Under the pieces are notes generated by a model that was not told the DNA's origin, ran no database searches, and worked only from the letters and a program-made list of their open reading frames with translations. The position numbers and the translations under genes are program-made. This document shows, one piece after another, positions 45,115-54,590 of a stretch of DNA of 64,000 nucleotides. The DNA is from JAWXVD01 sp044425705 (GTDB lineage: Bacteria > Bacillota > Clostridia > Lachnospirales > Lachnospiraceae), in the NCBI GenBank assembly GCA_044425705.1, contig JAWXVD010000006.1, positions 1 through 64,000 on the forward strand. Direction: 5' to 3'. The first letter of the stretch is position 1, and every line of letters starts with the position of its first letter.

Positions 45115-45137
45115 TGATAAACGAGGAGGAAAGTAAA

Positions 45138-47552
45138 ATGGCAGTACCTTATAATCACAGAGAGATTGAAGAGAAATGGACTAAAATTTGGGATGCAAAC
45201 CCAGTCAATGTAAATGATGGAAAGAAACCTAAATATTATTGCTTAGATATGTTTCCATATCCATCAGGAAACGGACTTCATGTAGGACACTGGAGAGGTT
45301 ATGTAATTTCAGATGTTTGGAGTCGTTATAAAATGTTAAATGGTGGACATTACATCATTCATCCAATGGGATGGGATGCTTTTGGACTTCCAGCAGAAAA
45401 CTATGCTATTAAAATGGGTGTACATCCAGCTATTTCAACTGCAGAAAATGTATCTAATATTAAAAGACAAATTAATCAAATTGCAGCTCTTTATGATTGG
45501 GATATGGAAGTGAATACAACAGATCCTGAATTCTATAAATGGACACAATGGATTTTTGTAAAAATGTTCAAAGCTGGTCTTGCATACCAAAGAGAAATGC
45601 CAATTAACTGGTGTCCTTCTTGTAAGACAGGTCTAGCCAATGAAGAAGTTGTAAATGGAAAATGCGAACGTTGTGGTTCGGATGTAACAAAGAAAAACTT
45701 GAACCAATGGATGCTTAAAATTACAGAATATGCAGATCGTTTACTTTCAGATCTTGATAAATTAGATTGGCCAGAAAAAGTAAAGAAAATGCAAGCTGAT
45801 TGGATTGGTAAATCTTACGGAGCTGAAGTAGATTTTAAAGTGGAAGGCAGCGAGAAAGCAATTACTGTTTACACGACGAGACCAGATACGCTTTATGGAG
45901 CAACCTTTATGGTACTTGCACCAGAACATGAAATGGCGGCAAGTCTTGCGACAGAAGAAACAAAAGAAGAAGTAGAAAAATACATTTTCGATGCTTCTAT
46001 GAAATCCAATGTTGATAGATTACAAGACAAAGAAAAAACAGGTGTATTTACTGGTACTTATGCAATTAATCCGATCAATGGAGCAAAAGTTCCAATTTGG
46101 CTGTCTGATTATGTATTAGCAGATTATGGAACTGGTGCTATTATGTGTGTACCAGCTCATGATGATAGAGACTTTGAATTTGCGACAAAATTCAATATTC
46201 CAATTATTCAAGTAATAGCGAAAGATGGTGTGGAAATTGAAAACATGGAAGTTGCTTATACAGATGCTGTGGGAACTATGATTAATTCTGGTGAATGGAA
46301 TGGTCAAGAATCAGCAGTATTGAAAAAAGAAGCACCTGCTATGATTGAAGCACGTGGAATCGGTAAAAAGACTACGAACTATAAACTTCGTGACTGGGTA
46401 TTCTCACGTCAACGTTATTGGGGCGAACCTATTCCAATTGTACATTGCCCTCACTGTGGATGCGTTCCAGTTCCGGAAGAACAACTTCCATTATTATTAC
46501 CAGAAGTAGAAACTTACCAACCAACAGGAACAGGCGAATCACCACTTGCAGATATTGATGAATGGGTAAACACAACATGTCCTACTTGTGGAGCTGCTGC
46601 AAAAAGAGAAACAAATACAATGCCTCAATGGGCAGGATCTTCTTGGTACTTCCTACGTTACGTGGATAGCAAAAATACAGAAGAATTAGTAAGCAAAGAA
46701 AAAGCAGAAACATACTTGCCAGTAGATATGTATATTGGTGGTGTAGAACATGCAGTGCTTCACTTATTATATTCTAGATTCTATACAAAATTCTTAAATG
46801 ATATCGGCGTGGTAGATTTTGATGAACCATTCACAAAATTATTTAACCAAGGTATGATCAATGGTAAAAATGGTATTAAAATGTCAAAATCAAAAGGAAA
46901 TGTAGTATCTCCTGACGATCTTGTAAGAGATTATGGTTGTGATTCTTTAAGAATGTACGAATTGTTTGTAGGACCACCAGAACTTGATTCAGAATGGGAT
47001 GACAGAGGAATTGATGGTGTATATCGTTTTATTACACGTTTCTGGAATCTTGTTATGGACAATAAAGATAAAGATGTAGTAGCAACAAAAGAAATGATTA
47101 AAGTACGCAATAAAATGGTATATGATATCAGTGGACGTCTTGAAAACTTTAGCTTAAATACAGTTGTGTCAGGATTTATGGAATATAACAATAAAATGAT
47201 TGACATGGCTAAAAAAGGCGGAATCGATAAAGAAACTTTAAAAACAGCAGTGACGTTATTAGCACCATTTGCACCTCACTTATCAGAAGAACTTTGGGCT
47301 GAGCTTGGAGAAACTGGTTCCGTATTCCATACAGTATGGCCTGTAGCAGATGAGGCAGCTATGGTAGATGATGAAAAAGAAGTGGCAGTACAATTAAACG
47401 GTAAAACGAAAATTGTAATCAAAGTACCAGCTGATATTTCTAAAGAGGATGCTATTGTAGCTGGGAAAGAAGCATTAGCTGATAAATTAGAAGGTAATAT
47501 TATCAAAGAAATTTATGTACCTGGAAGAATTATAAATATTGTAGCAAAATAG
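45138..47552 (+). CDS. leuS: Leucyl-tRNA synthetase
   Basis: This 804-residue class I synthetase charges tRNA-Leu. It has the HIGH-type motif in FPYPSGNGLHVGH (near residue 50), a zinc-binding CPSC...CERC pair and an editing domain (TTRPDTLYGATFMV, GTGAIMCVPAHDDRDFEFA). A second CPHC...CPTC region and the KMSKSKGNV loop follow. GAGGAGG precedes the ATG at 45138; the ATG at 45114 falls in the terminator T-run and is rejected. Confidence 0.96.
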   Translation: MAVPYNHREIEEKWTKIWDANPVNVNDGKKPKYYCLDMFPYPSGNGLHVGHWRGYVISDVWSRYKMLNGGHYIIHPMGWDAFGLPAENYAIKMGVHPAISTAENVSNIKRQINQIAALYDWDMEVNTTDPEFYKWTQWIFVKMFKAGLAYQREMPINWCPSCKTGLANEEVVNGKCERCGSDVTKKNLNQWMLKITEYADRLLSDLDKLDWPEKVKKMQADWIGKSYGAEVDFKVEGSEKAITVYTTRPDTLYGATFMVLAPEHEMAASLATEETKEEVEKYIFDASMKSNVDRLQDKEKTGVFTGTYAINPINGAKVPIWLSDYVLADYGTGAIMCVPAHDDRDFEFATKFNIPIIQVIAKDGVEIENMEVAYTDAVGTMINSGEWNGQESAVLKKEAPAMIEARGIGKKTTNYKLRDWVFSRQRYWGEPIPIVHCPHCGCVPVPEEQLPLLLPEVETYQPTGTGESPLADIDEWVNTTCPTCGAAAKRETNTMPQWAGSSWYFLRYVDSKNTEELVSKEKAETYLPVDMYIGGVEHAVLHLLYSRFYTKFLNDIGVVDFDEPFTKLFNQGMINGKNGIKMSKSKGNVVSPDDLVRDYGCDSLRMYELFVGPPELDSEWDDRGIDGVYRFITRFWNLVMDNKDKDVVATKEMIKVRNKMVYDISGRLENFSLNTVVSGFMEYNNKMIDMAKKGGIDKETLKTAVTLLAPFAPHLSEELWAELGETGSVFHTVWPVADEAAMVDDEKEVAVQLNGKTKIVIKVPADISKEDAIVAGKEALADKLEGNIIKEIYVPGRIINIVAK

Positions 47553-47595
47553 TGATAAGGTCAAAACATAGACCAAAGGCAAAACAATGACAAAG

Positions 47596-47672
47596 GCAAA
47601 ACAGTAACTATTATTCCTTTATAGGGACGCTCTCGCCACGCCCTATAGAAGGAAAAATAGTTACTGTTTTGC
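47596..47672 (+). repeat. Near-perfect 31-bp inverted repeat (long hairpin)
   Basis: The arms 47596-47626 and 47641-47672 pair almost completely (one mismatch and one bulge) around a 14-nt loop. Both ends read GCAAAACAGTAACTATT. There is no T-tract after the right arm. The right arm resembles sequence at 37632-37650. It lies between leuS and the accessory island. Confidence 0.75.
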
Positions 47673-47696
47673 TATTTAGGTTATGTGATGATAAAA

Positions 47697-47718
47697 ATGC
47701 ATTAATTGATGCATTAAT
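47697..47718 (+). promoter_or_regulatory. Direct repeat operator candidate upstream of the toxin-antitoxin genes
   Basis: ATGCATTAAT occurs twice (47697-47706 and 47709-47718), ending 1 bp before the -35 element. Such sites commonly bind the antitoxin for autoregulation. Confidence 0.55.
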
Positions 47719-47719
47719 A

Positions 47720-47748
47720 TTGAAAATTGGAATATAATAAGGTATAAT
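47720..47748 (+). promoter_or_regulatory. Promoter for the toxin-antitoxin genes
   Basis: TTGAAA (47720-47725), a 17-bp spacer and TATAAT (47743-47748). Confidence 0.65.
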
Positions 47749-47770
47749 CGTATTCTAAAGAGGTGATACG

Positions 47771-48181
47771 ATGAATTTACATTATAATCAAAATTATACA
47801 AAAGAAGAGATTGATGTAATTCTAGAGAAAATTAAAAGTTGTATTGGTAACAACAAGTTTACAATAGCATTAAATGAAAATAGACAAGAAAACATAGATT
47901 TTATAAACGAATACAACATTCGTAGCAACAAACAAAAAAGTATTTTATTGCAAGTGAATACTGAAGATTTTTGTCATACGTTACAAAATAAGAAAATGGG
48001 ATATGAATACGAAGTTTTGTATGTTTTTGTTCCGCAAATAGAATTATTTAATGTGGATGGCAAAAAAGAACTTGTTGATATTTACACAAAATTTAATGTT
48101 ATTGATATGCCTAATGGAAGTAGAACTGTAGTAGTATCTTTTCATAAGCGGAATAAACCGATAGAATATCTATTTAGATAA
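47771..48181 (+). CDS. Putative MqsR-like toxin
   Basis: This 136-residue basic protein is weakly MqsR-like (RelE-type RNase fold): a central DFCHTLQ segment and a C-terminal TVVVSFHKRNK parallel MqsR's DFYKSM and LIVSFK. The gene directly precedes a protein with an MqsA-like N-terminus and a Panacea C-terminus. AGAGGTG precedes the ATG. The toxin call rests mainly on position; the fold assignment is tentative. Confidence 0.6.
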   Translation: MNLHYNQNYTKEEIDVILEKIKSCIGNNKFTIALNENRQENIDFINEYNIRSNKQKSILLQVNTEDFCHTLQNKKMGYEYEVLYVFVPQIELFNVDGKKELVDIYTKFNVIDMPNGSRTVVVSFHKRNKPIEYLFR

Positions 48182-48207
48182 GGTGTATTTTTAAAGGAGG
48201 TATTGTT

Positions 48208-49203
48208 GTGAATGAGCGAAAAATATTCTGTGAAGAATGTAGAAACGATGTATCTTATAGTATTACAGAGGATTACATGGAAGGAACTATAAGAGGTGAA
48301 AAATATACTTATTTAGGTAAAATTGCATATTGTATTGATTGCAATTCTGAAATTTATTCACCAGAAATAAATGATTATAATTTGAAGGTGTTGTACGATG
48401 AGTATAGGAAAAAACATGGTCTTATTTCTTTAGATACCATTTTGAAAATATCTGAAAAGTACGCAATAGGAAAGAGACCTTTATCGTTGTTATTAGGATG
48501 GGGTGAACAAACATTTTCACGCTACTGTGATGGTGATGTTCCAACGAAGCAGTATGCTGAAATACTTCAAAAAATATATGATGAACCTAAATATTATAAA
48601 CAAATTTTAGAAAAAAATAGAGAAAACCTTAAAACTGAAGCATCATATGAAAAAAGTAAAAAGGCAGTTGATGCACTTCTTAGTTATGAAATATATGAAA
48701 ATTCTAAAATTGATTTAGCAATTAAATATTTATTAAATCAGTGTGAAGATATTACACCATTGGCACTCCAAAAAGCATTATACTATATTCAGGGATTTTA
48801 TTTTGCTTTTTATAATATATTTTTATTTTCAGAGGATTGTCAGGCCTGGGTTCATGGACCTGTTTATCGAGATGTATATTTTAGGTATCGAGATTATAAA
48901 TTTGACCCCATTGATAGTAATGGGAGTTTTGATGATACAATATTGTCATCATCTGAAAAAGCAGTTTTTGAAAGTGTAACTAGACATGTTTGTTGTTATA
49001 GTGGAAAAGTGTTAGAAAAATTCACACATTCTGAAGCACCATGGTTATTAGCAAGAGGAGAGCTACTGGAGATGGAGCTATCAGATAGGGTGATAAATAA
49101 GCATGATATAGGGGAATATTTTAATAGAGTTAAAAGAAAATACAATATGATTAATCCTAATGATATTAAAGTATATACGCGGACTATGTTTGAACAAATA
49201 TAG
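48208..49203 (+). CDS. Panacea (DUF4065) antitoxin with MqsA-like zinc/HTH N-terminus
   Basis: This 331-residue protein has three parts. The zinc-ribbon N-terminus has CEEC (residues 5-8) and CIDC pairs. A helix-turn-helix region contains RPLSLLLGWGEQTFSRYCDG, as in MqsA/YgiT. The C-terminal Panacea/SocA-like domain includes LALQKALYYIQGFYFA and AWVHGPVYRDVYFRYRDY. Panacea is a known antitoxin domain that pairs with diverse toxins. A GTG start 8 nt after AAAGGAGG is used. The HTH suggests it autorepresses the operon. Confidence 0.82.
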   Translation: MNERKIFCEECRNDVSYSITEDYMEGTIRGEKYTYLGKIAYCIDCNSEIYSPEINDYNLKVLYDEYRKKHGLISLDTILKISEKYAIGKRPLSLLLGWGEQTFSRYCDGDVPTKQYAEILQKIYDEPKYYKQILEKNRENLKTEASYEKSKKAVDALLSYEIYENSKIDLAIKYLLNQCEDITPLALQKALYYIQGFYFAFYNIFLFSEDCQAWVHGPVYRDVYFRYRDYKFDPIDSNGSFDDTILSSSEKAVFESVTRHVCCYSGKVLEKFTHSEAPWLLARGELLEMELSDRVINKHDIGEYFNRVKRKYNMINPNDIKVYTRTMFEQI

Positions 49204-49209
49204 GTGAAG

Positions 49210-49238
49210 AGCATCTAACTGGAGTGTTGGGTGCTTTT
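49210..49238 (+). terminator. Terminator after the Panacea gene
   Basis: AGCATCTAAC pairs with GTTGGGTGCT (two G-U pairs), then TTTT. Confidence 0.65.
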
Positions 49239-49268
49239 ATTTATAAAAAAATATAACAACGTCATATA

Positions 49269-50139
49269 ATGACGTCATTGCATGATATACGATTATATTT
49301 AAGCGAATTGTTCTGTAATGAAGAACTAATTTATGATAGACAAGAAAATATTTATTATCTTTCGGGTGCGGAGAGAAAAACACTGGAAACCATGGAGTAT
49401 CTATTAATTGAACGAGTGTTATTAGATACGGGTGTACTTCGCACTGATGAGATGGATGGGTTGCTTACCCATTTAGCATCAAATGTTAAAGATGCAAGTA
49501 AAATGAAATTTAGAGAAAAACAATATATCGGACAATATCAGGAACCGCTTCATAAAAAAGCAATTCTTAAAATGCATGGTGATTTGATAATTATGATAAC
49601 AAATCAGTTTGTTATTAAAATGAATATACTAAAATGGATGGAGAGATAGTTGAAAGAGAAGTTGTTCCATGTATCATTAAATACGATTTAGGTTATCTGT
49701 ATTTGGTAGCTTTTTTACATCCAAGTGATAAACCATATCTGGCATATTTTCGATTGGATAGAATCTATTCATTTTCTGTGATTAGAAAGCAGAAAATTGA
49801 GGAAATTAATGTGTTGCAGATTATGTCAAGAGTGGTGCAAAGGGGATTGTTCAGATGTATAGTGGTAGATTTATAGATGTCCTCCTTTCTTGTAAAAAGG
49901 AGTTTTATCCATATGTATATGATAAGTTTAGAAACTTAGATATTTTGCAAGATGAAGGGGATATTGTAAAGATAAAGGTGCATGTATTTGAAGATGGTTT
50001 TATCAAGTGGATGATGAGTCAACCAGTTGAATTGATACATATTATAGAACCAAAAAGTTTACAAGCGAAAATGGTAAAAGAAGCAAATGAATTATTAAAA
50101 GCTTATATGGAGGTACAAAAGAATGGCAAAGAAGATTAG
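49269..50139 (+). pseudogene. WYL-domain transcriptional regulator, broken by two frameshifts
   Basis: Three successive frames together make one WYL protein. The first (49269-49649) holds a helical region (LIERVLLDTGVLRTDEMDGL). The second (49634-49876) is the WYL core (VPCIIKYDLGYLYLVAFL, YFRLDRIYSFSV). The third (from about 49830 to 50139) is the C-terminal WCX region (YPYVYDKFRNLDIL, FEDGFIKWMMSQPVELI). Frame changes occur near 49640 and 49840. An N-terminal HTH may also be missing. Its end overlaps the next gene's start by 17 bp, so it once headed an operon. Confidence 0.75.
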
Positions 50140-51242
50140 ATTTTCATTGGAAATGGAGCATGGTGTAGAAGTACGAACATTAGAAGAGTTAAGGAATAAT
50201 ATTGTTTTATTTATCAAATGGCAAGTTGGTTACATGGCTTAGAGATCGATATGAAGATGAAATAGCAGATAAGATTACAGAATTAGATAGTGAAGATAGT
50301 GCATTGGCAGAAAAGATATGTGAAATTCTAGGAGTGGAATATAATGAAGAAGTAATTGCTAATTTGGAAAAAATAGAAGAACGAAATAAAAAATTGAGTA
50401 TTCTTAAGGAATATACTGAAGAACAGCAATTTTTAGATGTGGTAGATCAAGTAGCATTTACCCAAGATGATATATATGATTTGTTAGATGAAGGGGAAAC
50501 AATAATCTATCTTTGCGGTGAAAAATTTTCTGTTCCACTTAGCAAAAAGGGGATGACTTATATAGGTGTGAATCAACCAACTGTTGTCATTGATTCAAAG
50601 AAAATTATTGATTGGGATGAAAAAGACATCAGGTTTGTTGATGTGAAGTTTGATAAGGTATATCAGAAAATAGTGGAAGATGTGAAACAGGATAGCGAGA
50701 GAGTAGATAATAGAACTAGTTATGGTTCTTATAAAGAGACCTATCTAAAGTCTATGCTTTCGGAAGATGATAAGGTGATTGCAAATCATTGTTATGAGAA
50801 ATTAATAAGTGAAATTATTGAATTTAACTTTGATATAGAAGAGAAAAATGTGAAGTTTGTAGCAATTGTAGATTATGTGAATGTTTTTTTCATTGATGTC
50901 ATGTCATTAAAGAAAATTTTTAGGTATAGGTCAATCATAGATGGGAGTAAAGTCAGGGATACAGAGGAAATTATGACGAATACTGGTTTAGCGATGATTT
51001 TTGATTATGAAAAGTTGAATGACTATGGAAAGGAAATTATGAAATATAGTCATTTACATATGGAAGCTAGGAGCCTTAAGGAAGATTTTTGGTTTCGAGT
51101 TTATCCTAATATGAATGATTTTAAAAATAAAGAATATAAAATTCAAGCAGCAAAATTGCTAAAAAATCTTTGTAAACAAGAAGAAAATTCTCAAACAGCA
51201 CATAAGTTTCTTTTATGGACGATATGGAAAATTATGATATAG
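50123..51242 (+). pseudogene. Unknown cassette protein, 5' frameshift/deletion
   Basis: An ATG at 50123 starts MAKKIRFSLEM and VRTLEELRNN, then the frame is lost. The rest continues in another frame from 50202 (FYLSNGKLVTWLRDRYEDEI, DSALAEKICEILGVEYNEE and onwards, 346 residues). The two pieces look like one acidic protein of about 370 residues with a short deletion at the join. Visible later text includes EGETIIYLCGEKFSVPLSKK and YIGVNQPTVVID. I cannot name the family. The C-terminus may also be shifted, since another frame continues to about 51310. Confidence 0.6.
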
Positions 51243-51375
51243 AAAATCACCATGAATTGTCATTTTCAAAAATAAAATGGTATTATTATGAAATGTTTAG
51301 AAAATTATAATAAAATTCATAGTAGTAGGTTGGTTGTAGTTATTTTGTTAGTGAATAGAGAACAAGGAGCAATAT

Positions 51376-52029
51376 ATGGAAAATAAAACATTAAAATCAA
51401 AATTAGTGAGATACATGGATGCAGGGTTTCCTGTTATCTACATTAACACCTTTGAAGAGGATAAAGTGGATACAATTATAAATGAAATCCATGGTGGTAA
51501 GGAAGTTTACGAATGGAATGAAACTAATGGATACATAGATTTTGAAACAAAGACACCGATGATTGAGGATTGTACATTGGAGATGATGCTTGACCAATTT
51601 AAAATGCAGGAAATGCTCGATAGAAAGATTATTCTTTTAAAGGACATCAATGTTTATTTAGATGATGCTAGGATTGTTTCTAAGCTGAAAGGTTTGGCTA
51701 AAATGATTAGTCAAGGAGCAGATGCGATAGTTATTATTGTTTCAAATATTTTGATTATTCCAAAAGAATTAGAAAAATTTATTACTATCTTAGAAATGGA
51801 TTATTTAAATAGTGAGGAGATTCAGGAAATTGTCTTAAACTTTATTCAAGATACTAGAGCGGATGTAATAGGGGTTAATTTGGTAGAGGAATTGGCGGTT
51901 GCGAAGATGGAATTATGCCTAGTATGGATTATAGCCATTATCAGACAAAGGATTTGGCCATGTCTATTGGGAAAAATGCAGCTGCTATGGGACTGCAAAC
52001 AGCAGCTGTCACAACAGGGTTACATATAG
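51376..52029 (+). pseudogene. Ycf46-like AAA ATPase, only the N-terminal domain left
   Basis: The first 175 or so residues match the N-terminal domain of Ycf46-type AAA proteins (RYMDAGFPVIYINTFEEDKV, RKIILLKDINVYLDDARIVS, IIVSNILIIPKELEKFI). Walker A, Walker B and the AAA core are absent. Around 51890 the DNA passes into the next gene, and the frame ends in about 35 unrelated residues. A deletion thus removed the ATPase core and fused the two loci. AAGGAG precedes the ATG. Confidence 0.7.
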
Positions 52030-52610
52030 CAAAGAAAATTTTTGAAGGGGAACAAGTAGATGCGGATGAATTGGTGGAAGTGGCAATTAAGACAGGAGCG
52101 GACACTTCGATAAAAGTAGTGACAGCAGGAACTCTTCAAGTTGCTATTAGAAAAGGTATTATCAGTATGATACCAAAAGTCACTCCAGCGGGAGTCATTG
52201 CAAATATTGCTTGTGTAGGTATTGAAAATGTAAAAATTTTAGGAAAAATAGCATCTGGAGAATTATCTATCACAAAAGGTTTAGATCATATGGGAAGAAC
52301 CACAACCTCTATGGTAGGTGGTTTAGTTGGTATGGGAAAGGGAGCTGTTTTAGGAGCAAAATTAACAGCATGGATTCCTGTAATAGGAGCCCCACTAGCT
52401 GTAGCAACAGGACTTGTTGGAGGAATGGTTGGCTACTTTGGTGGTTCTAAAATTGGTGAAACAATTTATAACGCAGGAAAGAAAGTAGCTAGTGTAGCAA
52501 AGACAGTAGCGAAAACTGCTGTAAATGGATTGAAAGAGGTAGGTAGAGCAGTAGTAAGTGGAGTAACAAATTTTGTAAGTGCTATAGCTAGTTTGTTTGG
52601 ATTTTGCTGA
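51915..52610 (+). CDS. Glycine/alanine-rich hydrophobic protein (membrane-active candidate)
   Basis: This frame of up to 231 residues begins MPSMDYSHYQTKDLAM and is rich in Gly, Ala and Val. Helical stretches include MVGGLVGMGKGAVLGAKLTA and LAVATGLVGGMVGYFGGSKI (glycine-zipper pattern). The C-terminus alternates Lys with hydrophobic residues (KKVASVAKTVAKTAVNGLKE) and resembles amphipathic helices. I do not know the family. Its own start region is fused to the truncated Ycf46-like gene and no ribosome site of its own is obvious, so expression is uncertain. Confidence 0.6.
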   Translation: MPSMDYSHYQTKDLAMSIGKNAAAMGLQTAAVTTGLHIAKKIFEGEQVDADELVEVAIKTGADTSIKVVTAGTLQVAIRKGIISMIPKVTPAGVIANIACVGIENVKILGKIASGELSITKGLDHMGRTTTSMVGGLVGMGKGAVLGAKLTAWIPVIGAPLAVATGLVGGMVGYFGGSKIGETIYNAGKKVASVAKTVAKTAVNGLKEVGRAVVSGVTNFVSAIASLFGFC

Positions 52611-52689
52611 TTCGTCCACTGCTATTTTGAATCAGCTGAAATGTCGAAAGTTCACAAGGATACTTTGTAATTAGCTTATCAAGGGCCAC

Positions 52690-54303
52690 TTACTTACATC
52701 TCTCAAACAAGCTGTGCCATATCACTGGAGCAGCCCAGAAGAGAATGAGGTAATAGCGTACTAGTACGATAGGACCTAGTAGGTTTGTGACACAGAACAG
52801 TATGATGAGTCCTAGCATAACAACGTTGTGATAACGTTTCGTTAGTATGGCGTAGGCAAAGGCAAAGAGTAGAAGCCACATATAGGCACCGATAGAAAAT
52901 AAGTATTTCACAAGTAACATATCTTGAAATAAGCCATTTCTAGAAACATTCCAGAAAAAGGATGTAATTGCAGGAATGTTATTATCTGCAAAGAGAGGTG
53001 CTTCCACATCACAGGAGAAATAACAAGTTGGTGTAGTATATCGTCCTACTACACCACAATATCCATCGATTAAGGCATTCGGATACCAGGCTTCAAAGGT
53101 GTTTTCTATGGTTGCCTCGATATAGATAAGTGGCGCTTTTAGTCCCACTTTAATCCATAATTTCACAAAGTCTACAGCTGAGGCAGAGTTGCTCTTGATT
53201 TCTTGTTTTACAGGATCGGCAATTTTACCATCATAGGCATCTATTCCAACTTTATCAATAAAATTATATAATGATTCTAGTTCTTCTGGTTCTAAAAAAT
53301 CTTCCCCTTTTTCGCTGACGGTTCTTGCTAGTTGTTGTGCAGGAACAGATAACATTTCGGCAGTACTGATGTTATCAGCTGACAAGATTTGAATGAGTGC
53401 CACATTTATCATAAAAACAGCAAGAATGATGCCAATAAACGCAGAACATATTTTGATGGATTTTTTCCTGAATATGATTATAATAAACGGGATTGCGGCC
53501 ATATATGCATATATCATGTTATTGCGTAGAAGTCCTGCAAGTATGCCAGTTATAATAAAACCAATCATATCTGACCCTATAGTTTCTGTATTCTCGTTGC
53601 CAATTGCTATAGATTTTTTTAGATAAATTAAATTACAGACAAAGAAGGCTGTAAATAAACTATCCTTTGTGGTACAAAGTAAAAACATAATATTAGTTGG
53701 TAGGAGTCCGTAAAAAGCAGTAGAGATGATAACAGATTTTGTAGACATACCCATTTCATATAAATTTTTTAATACCCATATAAAACAACTTGTAATAATT
53801 AACATTTGCAAGAAACAATAACAGAAGCCACCAAAGTTATAAGAACCAGATGCTTCGCCTATGGTAGTGATGATTTTACCCATAAAAAGAGTGTGGAGTA
53901 AAGGGTGATGGGCTGTGTAGACTCCAGTTTGTACTTGATTTATTTGTTCATTAAAATCATAACATGCAAAGCCTGGATAGACGCCATACAATACAATTAA
54001 TCCTACTATATTGAGAAAACTATAGAGGAGTATCCAATGTATTTTTTTCAGCTGATAGGATTTTATAGATACAGGGGTGCCGTTTGTCCTGTTTAATAAT
54101 AATTTGAATAATGAATATATGATAATAAAGAATAATATAGAAGAAGTAATAATTTTTACGTATGTTTCAGAGTTATAAAAAAGAATGTGATTGTAGGTAT
54201 TAATATCTTCACCTAGTACATGAGCAAAAGTGTATATGATTGCTAATAGAGCAGAGAGAAAAATTTGTTTTCGATTGGTGTTTTTATTTTTTGTGTTTAT
54301 CAT
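52690..54303 (-). CDS. DUF6020-type polytopic membrane protein
   Basis: This 537-residue protein has about 12 hydrophobic segments and an extracytoplasmic middle/C-terminal loop. Segments such as GVYPGFACYDFNEQ, VYTAHHPLLHTLFMG and FLLCTTKDSLFTAFFVCNLI match the DUF6020 family of glycosyltransferase-like (GT-C fold) membrane proteins. Function and substrate are unknown. It is transcribed toward the accessory island; repeat copy C lies just upstream of its start. Confidence 0.7.
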   Translation of the reverse strand: MINTKNKNTNRKQIFLSALLAIIYTFAHVLGEDINTYNHILFYNSETYVKIITSSILFFIIIYSLFKLLLNRTNGTPVSIKSYQLKKIHWILLYSFLNIVGLIVLYGVYPGFACYDFNEQINQVQTGVYTAHHPLLHTLFMGKIITTIGEASGSYNFGGFCYCFLQMLIITSCFIWVLKNLYEMGMSTKSVIISTAFYGLLPTNIMFLLCTTKDSLFTAFFVCNLIYLKKSIAIGNENTETIGSDMIGFIITGILAGLLRNNMIYAYMAAIPFIIIIFRKKSIKICSAFIGIILAVFMINVALIQILSADNISTAEMLSVPAQQLARTVSEKGEDFLEPEELESLYNFIDKVGIDAYDGKIADPVKQEIKSNSASAVDFVKLWIKVGLKAPLIYIEATIENTFEAWYPNALIDGYCGVVGRYTTPTCYFSCDVEAPLFADNNIPAITSFFWNVSRNGLFQDMLLVKYLFSIGAYMWLLLFAFAYAILTKRYHNVVMLGLIILFCVTNLLGPIVLVRYYLILFWAAPVIWHSLFERCK

Positions 54304-54340
54304 AAGTGTGTAATCCTTTTTCTTGTGTATTGTAATTCAA

Positions 54341-54416
54341 GGGTGAAAATAAATTTTCACTTTCGGCGTTTGTGATTTCACCCTTGCAAGCAAGTGAAAT
54401 CACTGGATTTAAATAT
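54341..54416 (+). repeat. Double-hairpin palindromic repeat, copy C
   Basis: A GTGAAAA/TTTTCAC hairpin is followed by the perfect GTGATTTCAC/GTGAAATCAC hairpin and the CTGGATTTAAATAT tail. It lies in the 397-bp gap between the DUF6020 gene and pepT, 250 bp from copy D in the same orientation. Confidence 0.88.
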
Positions 54417-54590
54417 AAAAATAGTATAACAAATAATAGTGTTATATTTCAATATAAATAGATTTATATTTTTAAAAATAAGGGTATTGATGTTACATTT
54501 CACGTATGAACTTGTAACTTTATGTGGATTTCATGAATTGTAAATAGTATAATGAGTAAGAAGTTTTTGAAAATAAGGATTTTTAAATAA

